Part shown: positions 42,510 through 50,776 of the stretch, one piece after another | How the letters are laid out: each line of letters starts with the position of its first letter | Position numbering within the stretch: position 1 is the first letter of the stretch | Source: Pelomonas saccharophila_A | GTDB taxonomy: Bacteria > Pseudomonadota > Gammaproteobacteria > Burkholderiales > Burkholderiaceae_C | Direction of reading: 5' to 3' | Length of the DNA: 64,000 bases | Assembly (NCBI RefSeq): GCF_031458095.1 | Contig: NZ_JAVDXU010000003.1 | Coordinates: forward strand, 620,001 to 684,000 | Program-made: the position numbers and the translations under genes | Notes under the pieces: generated by a model | What the model saw: the letters and a program-made list of their open reading frames with translations, nothing else | What the model was told of the DNA's origin: nothing | The model's database searches: none

Positions 42510-43705
42510 GCTTCTCCCTGTCTTCTTCCCTGGAAGACCCGCTCTGTCAGCGGGTTATGTCCAAAGCATGCTGCCAGCTCGCGCGGATGCGCGCTATCCC
42601 AGACACAGAAATCGGCGCGCTGGCCGGCCACCAGCTGGCCGCGATCGCGCAGGCCGAGGGCGCGGGCGCCGTTGACGGTCAGGCCGCGCAAGGCTTCCTC
42701 GGGTGTCAGCCGGAACAGCACGCAGGCCATGTTCAGCATCAGCAGCGGCGACAGCGTGGGCGAACTGCCGGGGTTGTGGTCGGTGGCAATGGCGATGGGC
42801 ACGCCGGCTTCGCGCAGCGCCGCGATCGGCGGCAGCTGGGTCTCACGCAAGGCGTAGTAGGCGCCCGGCAGCAGCACCGCCACGGTGCCGGCCTCGACCA
42901 TGGCCTGGATGCCGGCAGGGCTGAGGTATTCGAGATGGTCGCAGCTCAGCGCGCGATAGCCGGCGGCCAGCTGGGCGCCGCCCTGGTCGCTCAACTGCTC
43001 GGCATGCAGCTTGACGGGCAGGCTGAGGCGCCTGGCCGCGTCGAAGACGCGCGCCACCTGGGCCGGGCTGAAGGCGATGTTTTCGCAGAACGCATCCACG
43101 GCATCGACGAGGCCGGCATCGAACAGATCCGGCAGCCATAGGCAGACGGCAGCGATGTAGTCGTCGGCATCGGCGAACTCAGGTGGCAGCGCGTGGGCGG
43201 CGAGATAGGTGGTGCGCACGTCGACGCCCAGCCCAGCCAGCTGGCGCGCGACGCGCAGCATGCGGGCTTCGGTGGGCGCTTCCAGGCCATAACCGGACTT
43301 CACTTCCAGCGTCGTCACACCTTCGGCCATGAGAGCCTGGGCGCGCTTGCGGGCGGAAGCCAGCAGGTCGGCCTCTCCGGCGGCACGCGTGGCGGCCACC
43401 GTCGACTTGATGCCGCCGCCAGCCCTGGCGATGTCGGCATAGCTGGCGCCATGCAGGCGCTGCTCGAACTCATGGGCGCGGCTGCCGCCGTAGACGAGAT
43501 GGGTATGGCAGTCCACCAGGCCGGGCGTGACCAGGGCGCCGCGCAGCTCGACGACCTCGTCGGCCGCCGGTGCCTCGGCGCCCGTACCCACCCAGCGCAG
43601 CACCCCGTCCTCGACGAGCAGGGCGCCGTCCTCGATGAGACCCCAGCCGCTGTCGCCGGCCAGCGTCGCCAGCAGGCCGCCGCGCCAGAGCCTGGAGCCC
43701 TTCAC
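42506..43705 (-). CDS. hutI: Imidazolonepropionase
   Basis: Hydrolyses 4-imidazolone-5-propionate to N-formimidoylglutamate. The amidohydrolase metal sites are DCHTHLVYGGSRA, a substrate loop EVKSGYGLE, KLHAEQLSD, CDHLEYL and IATDHNPGSSP. I start it at GTG (43705), giving 399 residues, because that codon overlaps the hutD stop as GTGA. The frame stays open further upstream to 43780, but that extension is antisense-like sequence inside hutD. Confidence 0.94.
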   Translation of the reverse strand: MKGSRLWRGGLLATLAGDSGWGLIEDGALLVEDGVLRWVGTGAEAPAADEVVELRGALVTPGLVDCHTHLVYGGSRAHEFEQRLHGASYADIARAGGGIKSTVAATRAAGEADLLASARKRAQALMAEGVTTLEVKSGYGLEAPTEARMLRVARQLAGLGVDVRTTYLAAHALPPEFADADDYIAAVCLWLPDLFDAGLVDAVDAFCENIAFSPAQVARVFDAARRLSLPVKLHAEQLSDQGGAQLAAGYRALSCDHLEYLSPAGIQAMVEAGTVAVLLPGAYYALRETQLPPIAALREAGVPIAIATDHNPGSSPTLSPLLMLNMACVLFRLTPEEALRGLTVNGARALGLRDRGQLVAGQRADFCVWDSAHPRELAACFGHNPLTERVFQGRRQGEA

Positions 43706-44238
43706 TCGCCGCTCCAGGTCAGCCACCAGGCGTTGCCCTCGCCGGTGAAGACGCAGCTCTGGGCCACGGGATCCTCGCACCAGGCCAGGGTCAGCGGCGC
43801 CATCGGCATGGCGCGGTGGCCATGCTCGAGCAGGCCGCCGCTGACGGTGAACAGGCCGACCCAGGGCGTCCTGGGCAGCAGCACATGGTGGGCCGATTCG
43901 ACCTCCAGGTTGCCGCGCCTTTCCATCACGTTGAAGACCTCGGTCTCGCCCTTGATGAGTTCGGCCTCGGGGGCCAGCCCGCCGTCGAAGCGCAGGGGCT
44001 CATCGCCCACGCTCTGCGGCCAGTCGAACAGGCGCAGGCCCGAGCCGCGGATGACGGCCAGCCAGCGATGCACACCGGGGAAGGCCGAGAACGGCCCGTC
44101 GCGTTCGACGCGTGCAACGCTGATGCGCAGCGCCCAGTCATGGGCGTGCGGCCAGGCCAGCAGCTCCCGCGTCGTGCCGCCTGCGTTCTTCCAGGCCTGC
44201 GGCTGCACATCGGCCGCACTGACCCTGCTCCAACTCAT
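43702..44238 (-). CDS. hutD: HutD/Ves-family cupin protein
   Basis: A 178-residue bicupin-like protein of the HutD family, found in many hut operons and thought to bind a pathway intermediate such as formylglutamate and to limit pathway flux. It opens with VQPQAWKNAGGTTRELLAWP, the conserved family start, and contains HRWLAVIRGSGLRLFDWP and GDEPLRFDGGLAPEAELI. Its stop overlaps the hutI GTG start. It lies 69 bases downstream of hutC, with a CCCCG-TCGTG-CGGGG hairpin between. Confidence 0.9.
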   Translation of the reverse strand: MSWSRVSAADVQPQAWKNAGGTTRELLAWPHAHDWALRISVARVERDGPFSAFPGVHRWLAVIRGSGLRLFDWPQSVGDEPLRFDGGLAPEAELIKGETEVFNVMERRGNLEVESAHHVLLPRTPWVGLFTVSGGLLEHGHRAMPMAPLTLAWCEDPVAQSCVFTGEGNAWWLTWSGE

Positions 44239-44258
44239 GTTCTTTTCCTTGCGCTCAA

Positions 44259-44273
44259 CCCCGTCGTGCGGGG
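44259..44273 (-). other. Hairpin in the hutC-hutD spacer
   Basis: CCCCG (44259-44263) and CGGGG (44269-44273) pair around a five-base loop in the 69-base gap between hutC and hutD. On the hut strand it is followed by TTGAG only, so it is at best a weak or conditional terminator. It could lower read-through from the regulator gene into hutDIGF. Confidence 0.4.
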
Positions 44274-44307
44274 ACGGAGCATTTTCCGCAGCTCCATGCG
44301 GCTCGTC

Positions 44308-45036
44308 TCATGCCGCGAAGCTCCCTTGCAATTGGTAACGTACACCCGGGTGGGTCAGTTTCACGCTGGTTACGGCCACGCCGCGGCTGTAGGTGATGCG
44401 TTTGACGACGAGGCAGGGGTCGCGGCGGTTGATGCCGAGCAGCTTGGCCTCGACCTCTCCGGGCAAGGCTGCCTCGATCATGTAGCGCGCCTCGGACAGC
44501 GGCGCCACGTCCAGCAGATAGTGGGTCGGCGTGATGCGGGTGAAATCCTGCGCCAGGTAGTCGGGCGCGCAGGCCGGGTTGACGGCGCGCTCCTCGCACT
44601 GGATGGCGATGCCATTCTCCAGGTGCACGATGAGGCTCAGGAAGACCGGCGCGCCGCGCTTGAGGCCGAGCTCCGCCGCCTGCTGGGGCGTGGCCTTGCC
44701 GCGGGTCAGGGCGTGCACGCGCGCCTCGTGGCTGCCGCCGCGCTCGACGATCTCCTCATGCACGTCGCGCACATTCAGTGTCGACGAGATGCGGTGCAGC
44801 TGGGCCACGAAGCTGCCCACACCCTGCACACGCTCGATCAGGCCTTCCTGCACCAGCTCGCGCAGGGCCCGGTTCACCGTCATGCGGCTGACTTCGAACT
44901 GGGAGACAAGAGCACCCTCGCTCGGCAGCAGATCACCCGCCACCCAGTGGCTGCTGGCGATGCCTTCGCGCAGATGGTTCTTGACCTTGAGGTATTGCGG
45001 TTCTGGGCTGGTGGCGGATCGCGGCATGGTCGGCAT
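44308..45036 (-). CDS. hutC: Histidine-utilisation repressor HutC (GntR family, UTRA domain)
   Basis: A 242-residue GntR/HutC-type repressor. The winged helix-turn-helix is at about residues 15-80 (LPSEGALVSQFEVSRMTVNR, then GLIERVQGVGSFVAQ). The UTRA ligand domain follows, with AIQCEERAVNPA and the C-terminal KLTHPGVRYQLQGSF. Urocanate is the inducer in characterised relatives. I chose the ATG at 45036; a second in-frame ATG lies at 45027 and a TTG at 45063 lies within the operator. It heads hutC-D-I-G-F and is divergent from hutU-H. Confidence 0.94.
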   Translation of the reverse strand: MPTMPRSATSPEPQYLKVKNHLREGIASSHWVAGDLLPSEGALVSQFEVSRMTVNRALRELVQEGLIERVQGVGSFVAQLHRISSTLNVRDVHEEIVERGGSHEARVHALTRGKATPQQAAELGLKRGAPVFLSLIVHLENGIAIQCEERAVNPACAPDYLAQDFTRITPTHYLLDVAPLSEARYMIEAALPGEVEAKLLGINRRDPCLVVKRITYSRGVAVTSVKLTHPGVRYQLQGSFAA

Positions 45037-45037
45037 C

Positions 45038-45070
45038 CTAGTTGACTTGACTTGTATAGACAACTAGAGT
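45038..45070 (+). promoter_or_regulatory. hutU promoter with embedded HutC operator
   Basis: TTGACT (45042-45047), a 17-base spacer and TAGAGT (45065-45070) make a sigma-70 promoter about 25 bases before the hutU start. TTGTATAGACAA (45052-45063), close to the CTTGTATNTACAAG-type HutC site known from pseudomonads, occupies the spacer. CTAGTTG (45038-45044) and CAACTAG (45061-45067) also form a perfect 7-base inverted repeat around it. Bound HutC would block polymerase directly. Confidence 0.72.
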
Positions 45071-45095
45071 CCGCCCACTTCGTCGGAGAACTCCC

Positions 45096-46772
45096 ATGAC
45101 CGCCCTGCCCCGCCCCGTGAAGGCCCCCACCGGCACCCAGTTGCACTGCAAGAGCTGGCTGACCGAAGCGGCCTACCGCATGATCCAGAACAACCTCGAT
45201 CCCGCCGTGGCCGAGAACCCGGACGCCCTGGTCGTCTATGGCGGCATCGGCAAGGCGGCGCGCAACTGGGATGCCTTCGACGCCATCCTCAAATCGCTGC
45301 GCGAGCTGAACGACGATGAAACCCTGCTGGTGCAGTCGGGCAAGCCGGTGGGCGTGTTCCGCACCCATCCGGATGCGCCGCGCGTGCTGCTGGCCAACTC
45401 CAATCTCGTGCCGGCCTGGGCCAACTGGGAGCATTTCCACGAGCTGGACCGCAAGGGCCTGATGATGTACGGCCAGATGACGGCCGGCAGCTGGATCTAC
45501 ATCGGCAGCCAGGGCATCGTGCAGGGCACCTACGAAACCTTTGCCGAGGCCGCGCGCCAGCACTACGGCGGCGTCGCCAAGGGCCGCTGGGTGCTGACGG
45601 CCGGCCTGGGTGGCATGGGCGGCGCCCAGCCGCTGGCGGCCACCTTCGCGGGCTTCTGCTCGCTGAACATCGAGTGCCAGCAGTCGCGCATCGACTTCCG
45701 CCTCAAGACCCGCTACGTGGACGAGCAGGCCTTCGACCTCGACGACGCGCTGGACCGCATCGCCAGGTACACCGCCGCCGGCGAGGCCAAGTCCATCGCG
45801 CTGCTGGGCAATGCGGCGCGCCTGATTCCGCAGCTCGCCGAGCGCTGCAAGCAGGGCACGGCCATCAAGCCCGACCTCGTCACCGACCAGACCTCGGCCC
45901 ACGATCTGATCAACGGCTATCTGCCGGCCGGCTGGAGCGTCGAGCAATGGAAGGCCGCAGCAAGCGACCCGGCCCAGCACGCCGAGCTGAAGGCCGCCGC
46001 CGCCAAGAGCTGCGCCGACCACGTGAAGGGCATGCTGGCCTTCCAGCAGATGGGCATCCCGACGGTGGACTACGGCAACAACATCCGCCAGGTCGCCAAG
46101 GACGAGGGCGTGGCCAACGCCTTCGACTTTCCCGGCTTCGTGCCCGCCTATGTGCGGCCGCTGTTCTGCGAGGGCAAGGGCCCCTTCCGCTGGGTGGCCC
46201 TGTCGGGCGATCCCGAGGACATCCGCAAGACCGATGCCAAGCTCAAGGAGCTGTTCCCGCAGCACGCGGCGCTGCACCGCTGGCTGGACATGGCCGCCGA
46301 GCGCATCGCCTTCCAGGGCCTGCCGGCACGCATCTGCTGGCTGGGCCTGGGTGAGCGCCACCTCGCCGGCCTGGCCTTCAACGAGATGGTCAAGAACGGC
46401 GAACTGAAGGCGCCCATCGTCATCGGCCGCGACCACCTGGACAGCGGCTCCGTCGCCAGCCCGAATCGCGAAACCGAAGGCATGAAGGATGGCTCGGACG
46501 CCGTCTCCGACTGGCCGCTGCTGAACGCGCTCTTGAACACCGCCGGCGGCGCCACCTGGGTGTCGCTGCATCATGGTGGCGGCGTCGGCATGGGCTACTC
46601 CCAGCACTCGGGCGTCGTCATCGTCTGCGATGGCACGGACGCGGCCGCCAAGCGCATCGAGCGCGTGCTGTGGAACGACCCCGGCACCGGCGTCATGCGG
46701 CATGCCGATGCCGGCTACGAATCCGCCGTCGCCTGCGCCCAGAAGAACGAACTCAATCTCCCGTCGCTATGA
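45096..46772 (+). CDS. hutU: Urocanate hydratase (urocanase)
   Basis: Adds water to urocanate to give 4-imidazolone-5-propionate, with NAD+ as an electrophilic cofactor. The 558 residues match the family. Diagnostic stretches are LVVYGGIGKAARNWDAF, LANSNLVPAWANWEHF, MTAGSWIYIGSQGIVQGTYE and LTAGLGGMGGAQPLA (NAD loop), and HHGGGVGMGYSQHSG near the C-terminus. A CGGAGAA site precedes the ATG. It is the first gene of the hutUH transcript and overlaps hutH by four bases. Confidence 0.97.
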   Translation: MTALPRPVKAPTGTQLHCKSWLTEAAYRMIQNNLDPAVAENPDALVVYGGIGKAARNWDAFDAILKSLRELNDDETLLVQSGKPVGVFRTHPDAPRVLLANSNLVPAWANWEHFHELDRKGLMMYGQMTAGSWIYIGSQGIVQGTYETFAEAARQHYGGVAKGRWVLTAGLGGMGGAQPLAATFAGFCSLNIECQQSRIDFRLKTRYVDEQAFDLDDALDRIARYTAAGEAKSIALLGNAARLIPQLAERCKQGTAIKPDLVTDQTSAHDLINGYLPAGWSVEQWKAAASDPAQHAELKAAAAKSCADHVKGMLAFQQMGIPTVDYGNNIRQVAKDEGVANAFDFPGFVPAYVRPLFCEGKGPFRWVALSGDPEDIRKTDAKLKELFPQHAALHRWLDMAAERIAFQGLPARICWLGLGERHLAGLAFNEMVKNGELKAPIVIGRDHLDSGSVASPNRETEGMKDGSDAVSDWPLLNALLNTAGGATWVSLHHGGGVGMGYSQHSGVVIVCDGTDAAAKRIERVLWNDPGTGVMRHADAGYESAVACAQKNELNLPSL

Positions 46773-48274
46773 AACTCATCCCCGGACAACTGACGCTGGC
46801 CCAGCTCGCCGACATCGCCGCCGGCCGCGCCGCGCTGCAGCTCGATGACTGGAGTGCCGTCGACAAGAGCGCCGCGCTGGTGGCCGCCGCTGCGGCAGGC
46901 GACGCGCCGGTCTACGGCGTCAACACCGGCTTCGGCAAGCTGGCCAGCACCCGCATCGCCAAGGACCAGCTCGCCCAGCTGCAGCTCAACCTGATCCGCA
47001 GCCATGCGGTCGGCGTCGGCGCACCGATGTCGCCCGAGGTCATGCGCCTGATGCTGGCCACCAAGGCCGGCAGCCTGGCGCGCGGCTTCTCGGGCGTACG
47101 CCGCGAGGTCGTGCAGGCGCTGCTGGACGCCCTCAACGCCGGCTTCGTTCCCTATGTGCCCTGCCAGGGCTCGGTCGGCGCGAGTGGCGACCTGGCGCCT
47201 CTCGCACACATGACGCTGGCGCTGATGGGCGAAGGCGAAGCCCTGGTTGCGGGTCAGCGCGTGTCGGCCCGCGACGAACTCGCCCGCCTGGAGCTCAAGC
47301 CCCTGACCCTGGCCGCCAAGGAAGGCCTGGCCCTCATCAACGGCACCCAGGCCAGCACGGCCCTGGCCCTGCATGCCCTGCTGCGCTTCGAGGGCCTGTT
47401 CGCCACCGCCTTGTCCAGCGGCGCGATGACGCTGGATGCGGCCCGCGGCAGCGACGGTCCTTTCGACGCCCGCATCCACGAGGTGCGCGGCCAGCCCGGC
47501 CAGATCGAGGTCGCCGGCGTCTACCGCGAACTGCTCGCCGGCAGCGCCATCCGCGCCAGCCACCGCGAGGGTGACGAGCGCGTGCAGGACCCCTATTGCC
47601 TGCGCTGCCAGCCCCAGGTCATGGGCGCCTGCCTCGACCAGGCCCGCCACGCCGCCCAGGTGCTAGTGCGCGAGGCCAATGCGGTGACGGACAACCCGCT
47701 GGTGTTCGAAGACGTGATGGTCTCGGGCGGCAACTTCCACGCCGAGCCGGTGGCCTTTGCGGCCGACAACCTGGCCCTGGCCATTGCCGAGGTCGGTGCC
47801 ATCGCCGAGCGCCGCATCGCCATGCTGATCGATCCGGCCATCTCGCGCCTGCCGCCCTTCCTGACGGCCGACGCCGGCCTGCACAGCGGCTTCATGATCG
47901 CCCACGTGACGGCCGCGGCCCTGGCCAGCGAGAACAAGAGCCTGGCCCACCCGGCCAGCGTCGACAGCCTGCCGACCAGCGCCAACCAGGAGGACCATGT
48001 CTCCATGGCCACCTTCGCCGCGCGCCGCCTGCACGCCATGATCGACAACACGGCCCATATCGTCGCCATCGAGATGCTGGCCGCGGCCCAGGGCATCGAC
48101 TTCCTGCGCCCGCTGCAGAGCTCGGCGCCGGTGGAAGCCCTGCACACGCGGCTGCGTGCCGACTGCGCCAGCAGCCCCGCCGACCACTACCTGGCGCCCG
48201 ACATCGAGCGCGCCGCGGCCCTGGTGCAGGCCGGCGTGCTGGTGTCGCCCCATGCGCCGCGCTTCGATGCCTGA
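46769..48274 (+). CDS. hutH: Histidine ammonia-lyase
   Basis: Removes ammonia from histidine to form urocanate, the first step of the pathway and source of the inducer. The MIO electrophile should form from Ala138-Ser139-Gly140 in GSVGASGDLAPLAHM. The 501 residues, YGVNTGFGKLA near the N-terminus and SANQEDHVSMA in the second half fit HutH. The ATG overlaps the hutU stop (ATGA), so expression is coupled. Phenylalanine or tyrosine ammonia-lyase is unlikely given the complete hut context. Confidence 0.97.
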   Translation: MKLIPGQLTLAQLADIAAGRAALQLDDWSAVDKSAALVAAAAAGDAPVYGVNTGFGKLASTRIAKDQLAQLQLNLIRSHAVGVGAPMSPEVMRLMLATKAGSLARGFSGVRREVVQALLDALNAGFVPYVPCQGSVGASGDLAPLAHMTLALMGEGEALVAGQRVSARDELARLELKPLTLAAKEGLALINGTQASTALALHALLRFEGLFATALSSGAMTLDAARGSDGPFDARIHEVRGQPGQIEVAGVYRELLAGSAIRASHREGDERVQDPYCLRCQPQVMGACLDQARHAAQVLVREANAVTDNPLVFEDVMVSGGNFHAEPVAFAADNLALAIAEVGAIAERRIAMLIDPAISRLPPFLTADAGLHSGFMIAHVTAAALASENKSLAHPASVDSLPTSANQEDHVSMATFAARRLHAMIDNTAHIVAIEMLAAAQGIDFLRPLQSSAPVEALHTRLRADCASSPADHYLAPDIERAAALVQAGVLVSPHAPRFDA

Positions 48275-48317
48275 ATGACTTCCGGCGGCGCCAGCCGCCC
48301 TCGTCTATCTTGGCGGC

Positions 48318-49520
48318 ATGCGCCCCTTCATCGCCGCCCTGCTGCTGGGCCTGTTCGCCGCGTCCAGCCAGGCGGAGACGACCCTGCATTTCGCCATCGA
48401 CCTGACGGCCGAGATCGCCGCCGGCCGCTTCGACCCGGCCCGTGACCGCCTCGGCCTGCGCGGTGGCGCAGCGCCGCTGAGCTGGGACCGTTCCCTGCTG
48501 GCCGAACCCGGCGGCAAGCCGGGCCGCTATCGGCTGCAACTGACCCTGCCCGACGATGCGACCGGAGGCCAGCCGCTGGCCTACAAATTCCGCATCGAGC
48601 GAGGGGCCGGTCAGGACGGCAGCGAGGGCTGGGAGCCCGGACGCAACCACGCCCTGCTGCTCAATGGCGGGCAAGTCATGGTCGCGCGCCTGTTCGGCGC
48701 GCCGGCCGGCGACGTGCCGGTCTCGCGCGTGGGCCGCATCGAGCGCCTGGGCGTCGTGGCGTCCACGCATGTGAGCCCACGTGAGGTGCAGGTCTGGCTG
48801 CCGCCGGGCTATGCCGAGCATGCGCAGGCGCGCTACCCGGTGCTCTATCTGCACGATGGCCAGAACGTCTTCGACGCCCAGGCCGCCGGCAGCGAATGGC
48901 AGGTGGACGAGGCGGCGCAACGCGGCGTGGCGTCGGGCCGCCTCAAGCCCTTCATCGTCGTCGCCGTGTCCAGCAATGAAGCGACGCGCATGGACGACTA
49001 CACGCCGACGGTGATGACGCTGTCGGCCGAACGCCTGGGCAAGCAGGCGGCGGAGCGGCGCGGCGGCGGCGCGGCGGCCTATGCCCGCTTCCTCGTCGAG
49101 GAGCTGAAGCCCGTCATCGACGCGCGCTACCGCACCCAGCCAGGCCCGGCCGACACGGCCGTGGGTGGCTCGTCGCTGGGCGGTCTGGTCTCGATGTGGC
49201 TGGCCCTGCACCGGCCCGAGGCCTTTGGCGCGGCCCTGGTCGTCTCGCCCTCGGTCTGGTGGGACGACCGTTTCTTGTTGCGCGACGTGGCCGCCACGAC
49301 GGCCGCGCCGCGGCCACGGCTGTGGCTGGACATGGGGGTCCAGGAAGGCGACCAGGCGGTGCAACTCGCCCGCGAGCTGAACGATTCGCTGCGCCGGCGG
49401 GGCTGGAGCGACGGCGCGCTGCGCTTTGTCGAAGACCCCAGCGGCCGCCATGACGAGGGCAGCTGGGCGCGCCGCGTGCCGGCGATGCTGGACTTTCTGT
49501 ACCGGGCGGACGCTCAGTAA
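48318..49520 (+). CDS. Exported esterase with N-terminal starch-binding-like domain (Fes/D family)
   Basis: A 400-residue secreted alpha/beta hydrolase. A signal peptide (about residues 1-19, AASSQA) leads into an N-terminal beta-rich domain of about 110 residues (LHFAIDLTAEIAAGRFDPAR, then KFRIERG) resembling the CBM20/GlgB-like modules found on such esterases. The catalytic domain has VLYLHDGQNVFDA, the nucleophile Ser in GGSSLGG and the closing His in SGRHDEGSWARR. The family includes enterochelin esterase, feruloyl esterase and mycolyltransferase-like proteins; the substrate is unknown. Its end overlaps the convergent cardiolipin-synthase-like gene by seven bases. Confidence 0.8.
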   Translation: MRPFIAALLLGLFAASSQAETTLHFAIDLTAEIAAGRFDPARDRLGLRGGAAPLSWDRSLLAEPGGKPGRYRLQLTLPDDATGGQPLAYKFRIERGAGQDGSEGWEPGRNHALLLNGGQVMVARLFGAPAGDVPVSRVGRIERLGVVASTHVSPREVQVWLPPGYAEHAQARYPVLYLHDGQNVFDAQAAGSEWQVDEAAQRGVASGRLKPFIVVAVSSNEATRMDDYTPTVMTLSAERLGKQAAERRGGGAAAYARFLVEELKPVIDARYRTQPGPADTAVGGSSLGGLVSMWLALHRPEAFGAALVVSPSVWWDDRFLLRDVAATTAAPRPRLWLDMGVQEGDQAVQLARELNDSLRRRGWSDGALRFVEDPSGRHDEGSWARRVPAMLDFLYRADAQ

Positions 49521-50776
49521 CGTCCAGCAGCACCTGCCACACGCAGGAAGACATAGGCGAACCACACCACGACCGCCCGGTGCATCAGCGCGCGCAAGCC
49601 GGTGCCGGCGCGCTCGCCAACACGTTGCGACACCGCAATGGCCATCTCGATCTCGCCCGCCAGCCGGCTCGCGAAGCCGGCGTCCTGCACGACGACATTG
49701 GCCTCCAGGTTGACGAGCAGGGACAGCGGGTCGATGTTGGAGCTGCCCACCGTCGCCCATTGCCCGTCGACGACGGCGACCTTGGCATGCAGAAAGGCCG
49801 GCGTGTACTCGTAGATCTCGACGCCATGGCCGAGCAGGTCGGCGTACAGCGCCTCGGCCGCCCAGCCGGCCAGCCGATAGTCCAGCTTGCCCTGCAGCAG
49901 CAGGCGTACACGCACGCCGCGGTCGGCCGCCCTGCGCAGGGCCTGGCGGATGCGCTGGCCGGGATAGAAGTAGGGGCAGATGATGTCGACGCTGGCGCGG
50001 GCCCCGCGGATGGCGTCGGCGTAGGCATGCTCGATGGTGCGGCGGCGGCGCAGGTTGTCGCGCAGCACGAAAGCCGCGCTCACGGGCCGCAGCCTGGATA
50101 CCGGCTCGGCCAGGCGCTGCGGGCCGCGCCAAAGCTGGGTCAGCCACAGGCCGAAGCGGCGGCGCAAGGGCACATAGTCCAGCAGCGCGTCATCGAACTC
50201 GCGACCCAGCCAGGCGCGCGACCAGATCGAACGCACGCTCTGCGCCACCAGGTCGACCAGGCCGCCGCGAAGCTGCACCGCGAAATCCAGCCGCGGCAGT
50301 TCGCTGCGGCCGTGATGGATGTCGAAACGATCATCGATGACATTGATGCCGCCCACGAAGGCGATGTCGCCATCGACGACGCATAACTTCTGGTGCAGAC
50401 GGCGCAACTGGCCCGGCTGGAACCAGCGCCACCAGCGGTCCATGGGCCGGAACACGGCCAGAGCCACGCCACTGCCGGCAAAACGCCCGCGCAGGCTGCG
50501 GATGCTGCCATTGCTGCCGAAGCCGTCCACGACGACGCGCACCCGCACGCCGCGCCGGTCGGCCGCGATCAAGGCGTCCGCCAGGGCGAGCGACGTCTCG
50601 TCGTCGTGAAAGATATAGGTCGCCAGCCAGATCTCACTGCCGGCGTGACGGATGGCGGCCAGCATGCGCGGGAAAAGCTGATCGCCGCCACGCAACAGCT
50701 CGACCTCGTTGCCGCCGACGAAGCCGGGATCGACGGCATGGTGCCGGCGGCGCCGCTTCGTGCCGAGTCGCCTCAT
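49514..50776 (-). CDS. clsB: ClsB-like cardiolipin synthase (phospholipase D family)
   Basis: A 420-residue phosphatidyltransferase with two HKD motifs: LHQKLCVVDGDIAFVGG in the first half and LHAKVAVVDGQWATVGSSN in the second. There is no long N-terminal membrane region, which separates it from ClsA and fits ClsB (E. coli ClsB/YbhO, 413 residues). A C-terminal hydrophobic segment (AVVVWFAYVFLRV) may anchor it. It should form cardiolipin from two phospholipids, or from phospholipid and glycerol. The ATG overlaps the stop of the endonuclease/phosphatase gene, the same pairing as ybhP-ybhO in E. coli. Confidence 0.88.
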   Translation of the reverse strand: MRRLGTKRRRRHHAVDPGFVGGNEVELLRGGDQLFPRMLAAIRHAGSEIWLATYIFHDDETSLALADALIAADRRGVRVRVVVDGFGSNGSIRSLRGRFAGSGVALAVFRPMDRWWRWFQPGQLRRLHQKLCVVDGDIAFVGGINVIDDRFDIHHGRSELPRLDFAVQLRGGLVDLVAQSVRSIWSRAWLGREFDDALLDYVPLRRRFGLWLTQLWRGPQRLAEPVSRLRPVSAAFVLRDNLRRRRTIEHAYADAIRGARASVDIICPYFYPGQRIRQALRRAADRGVRVRLLLQGKLDYRLAGWAAEALYADLLGHGVEIYEYTPAFLHAKVAVVDGQWATVGSSNIDPLSLLVNLEANVVVQDAGFASRLAGEIEMAIAVSQRVGERAGTGLRALMHRAVVVWFAYVFLRVAGAAGRY

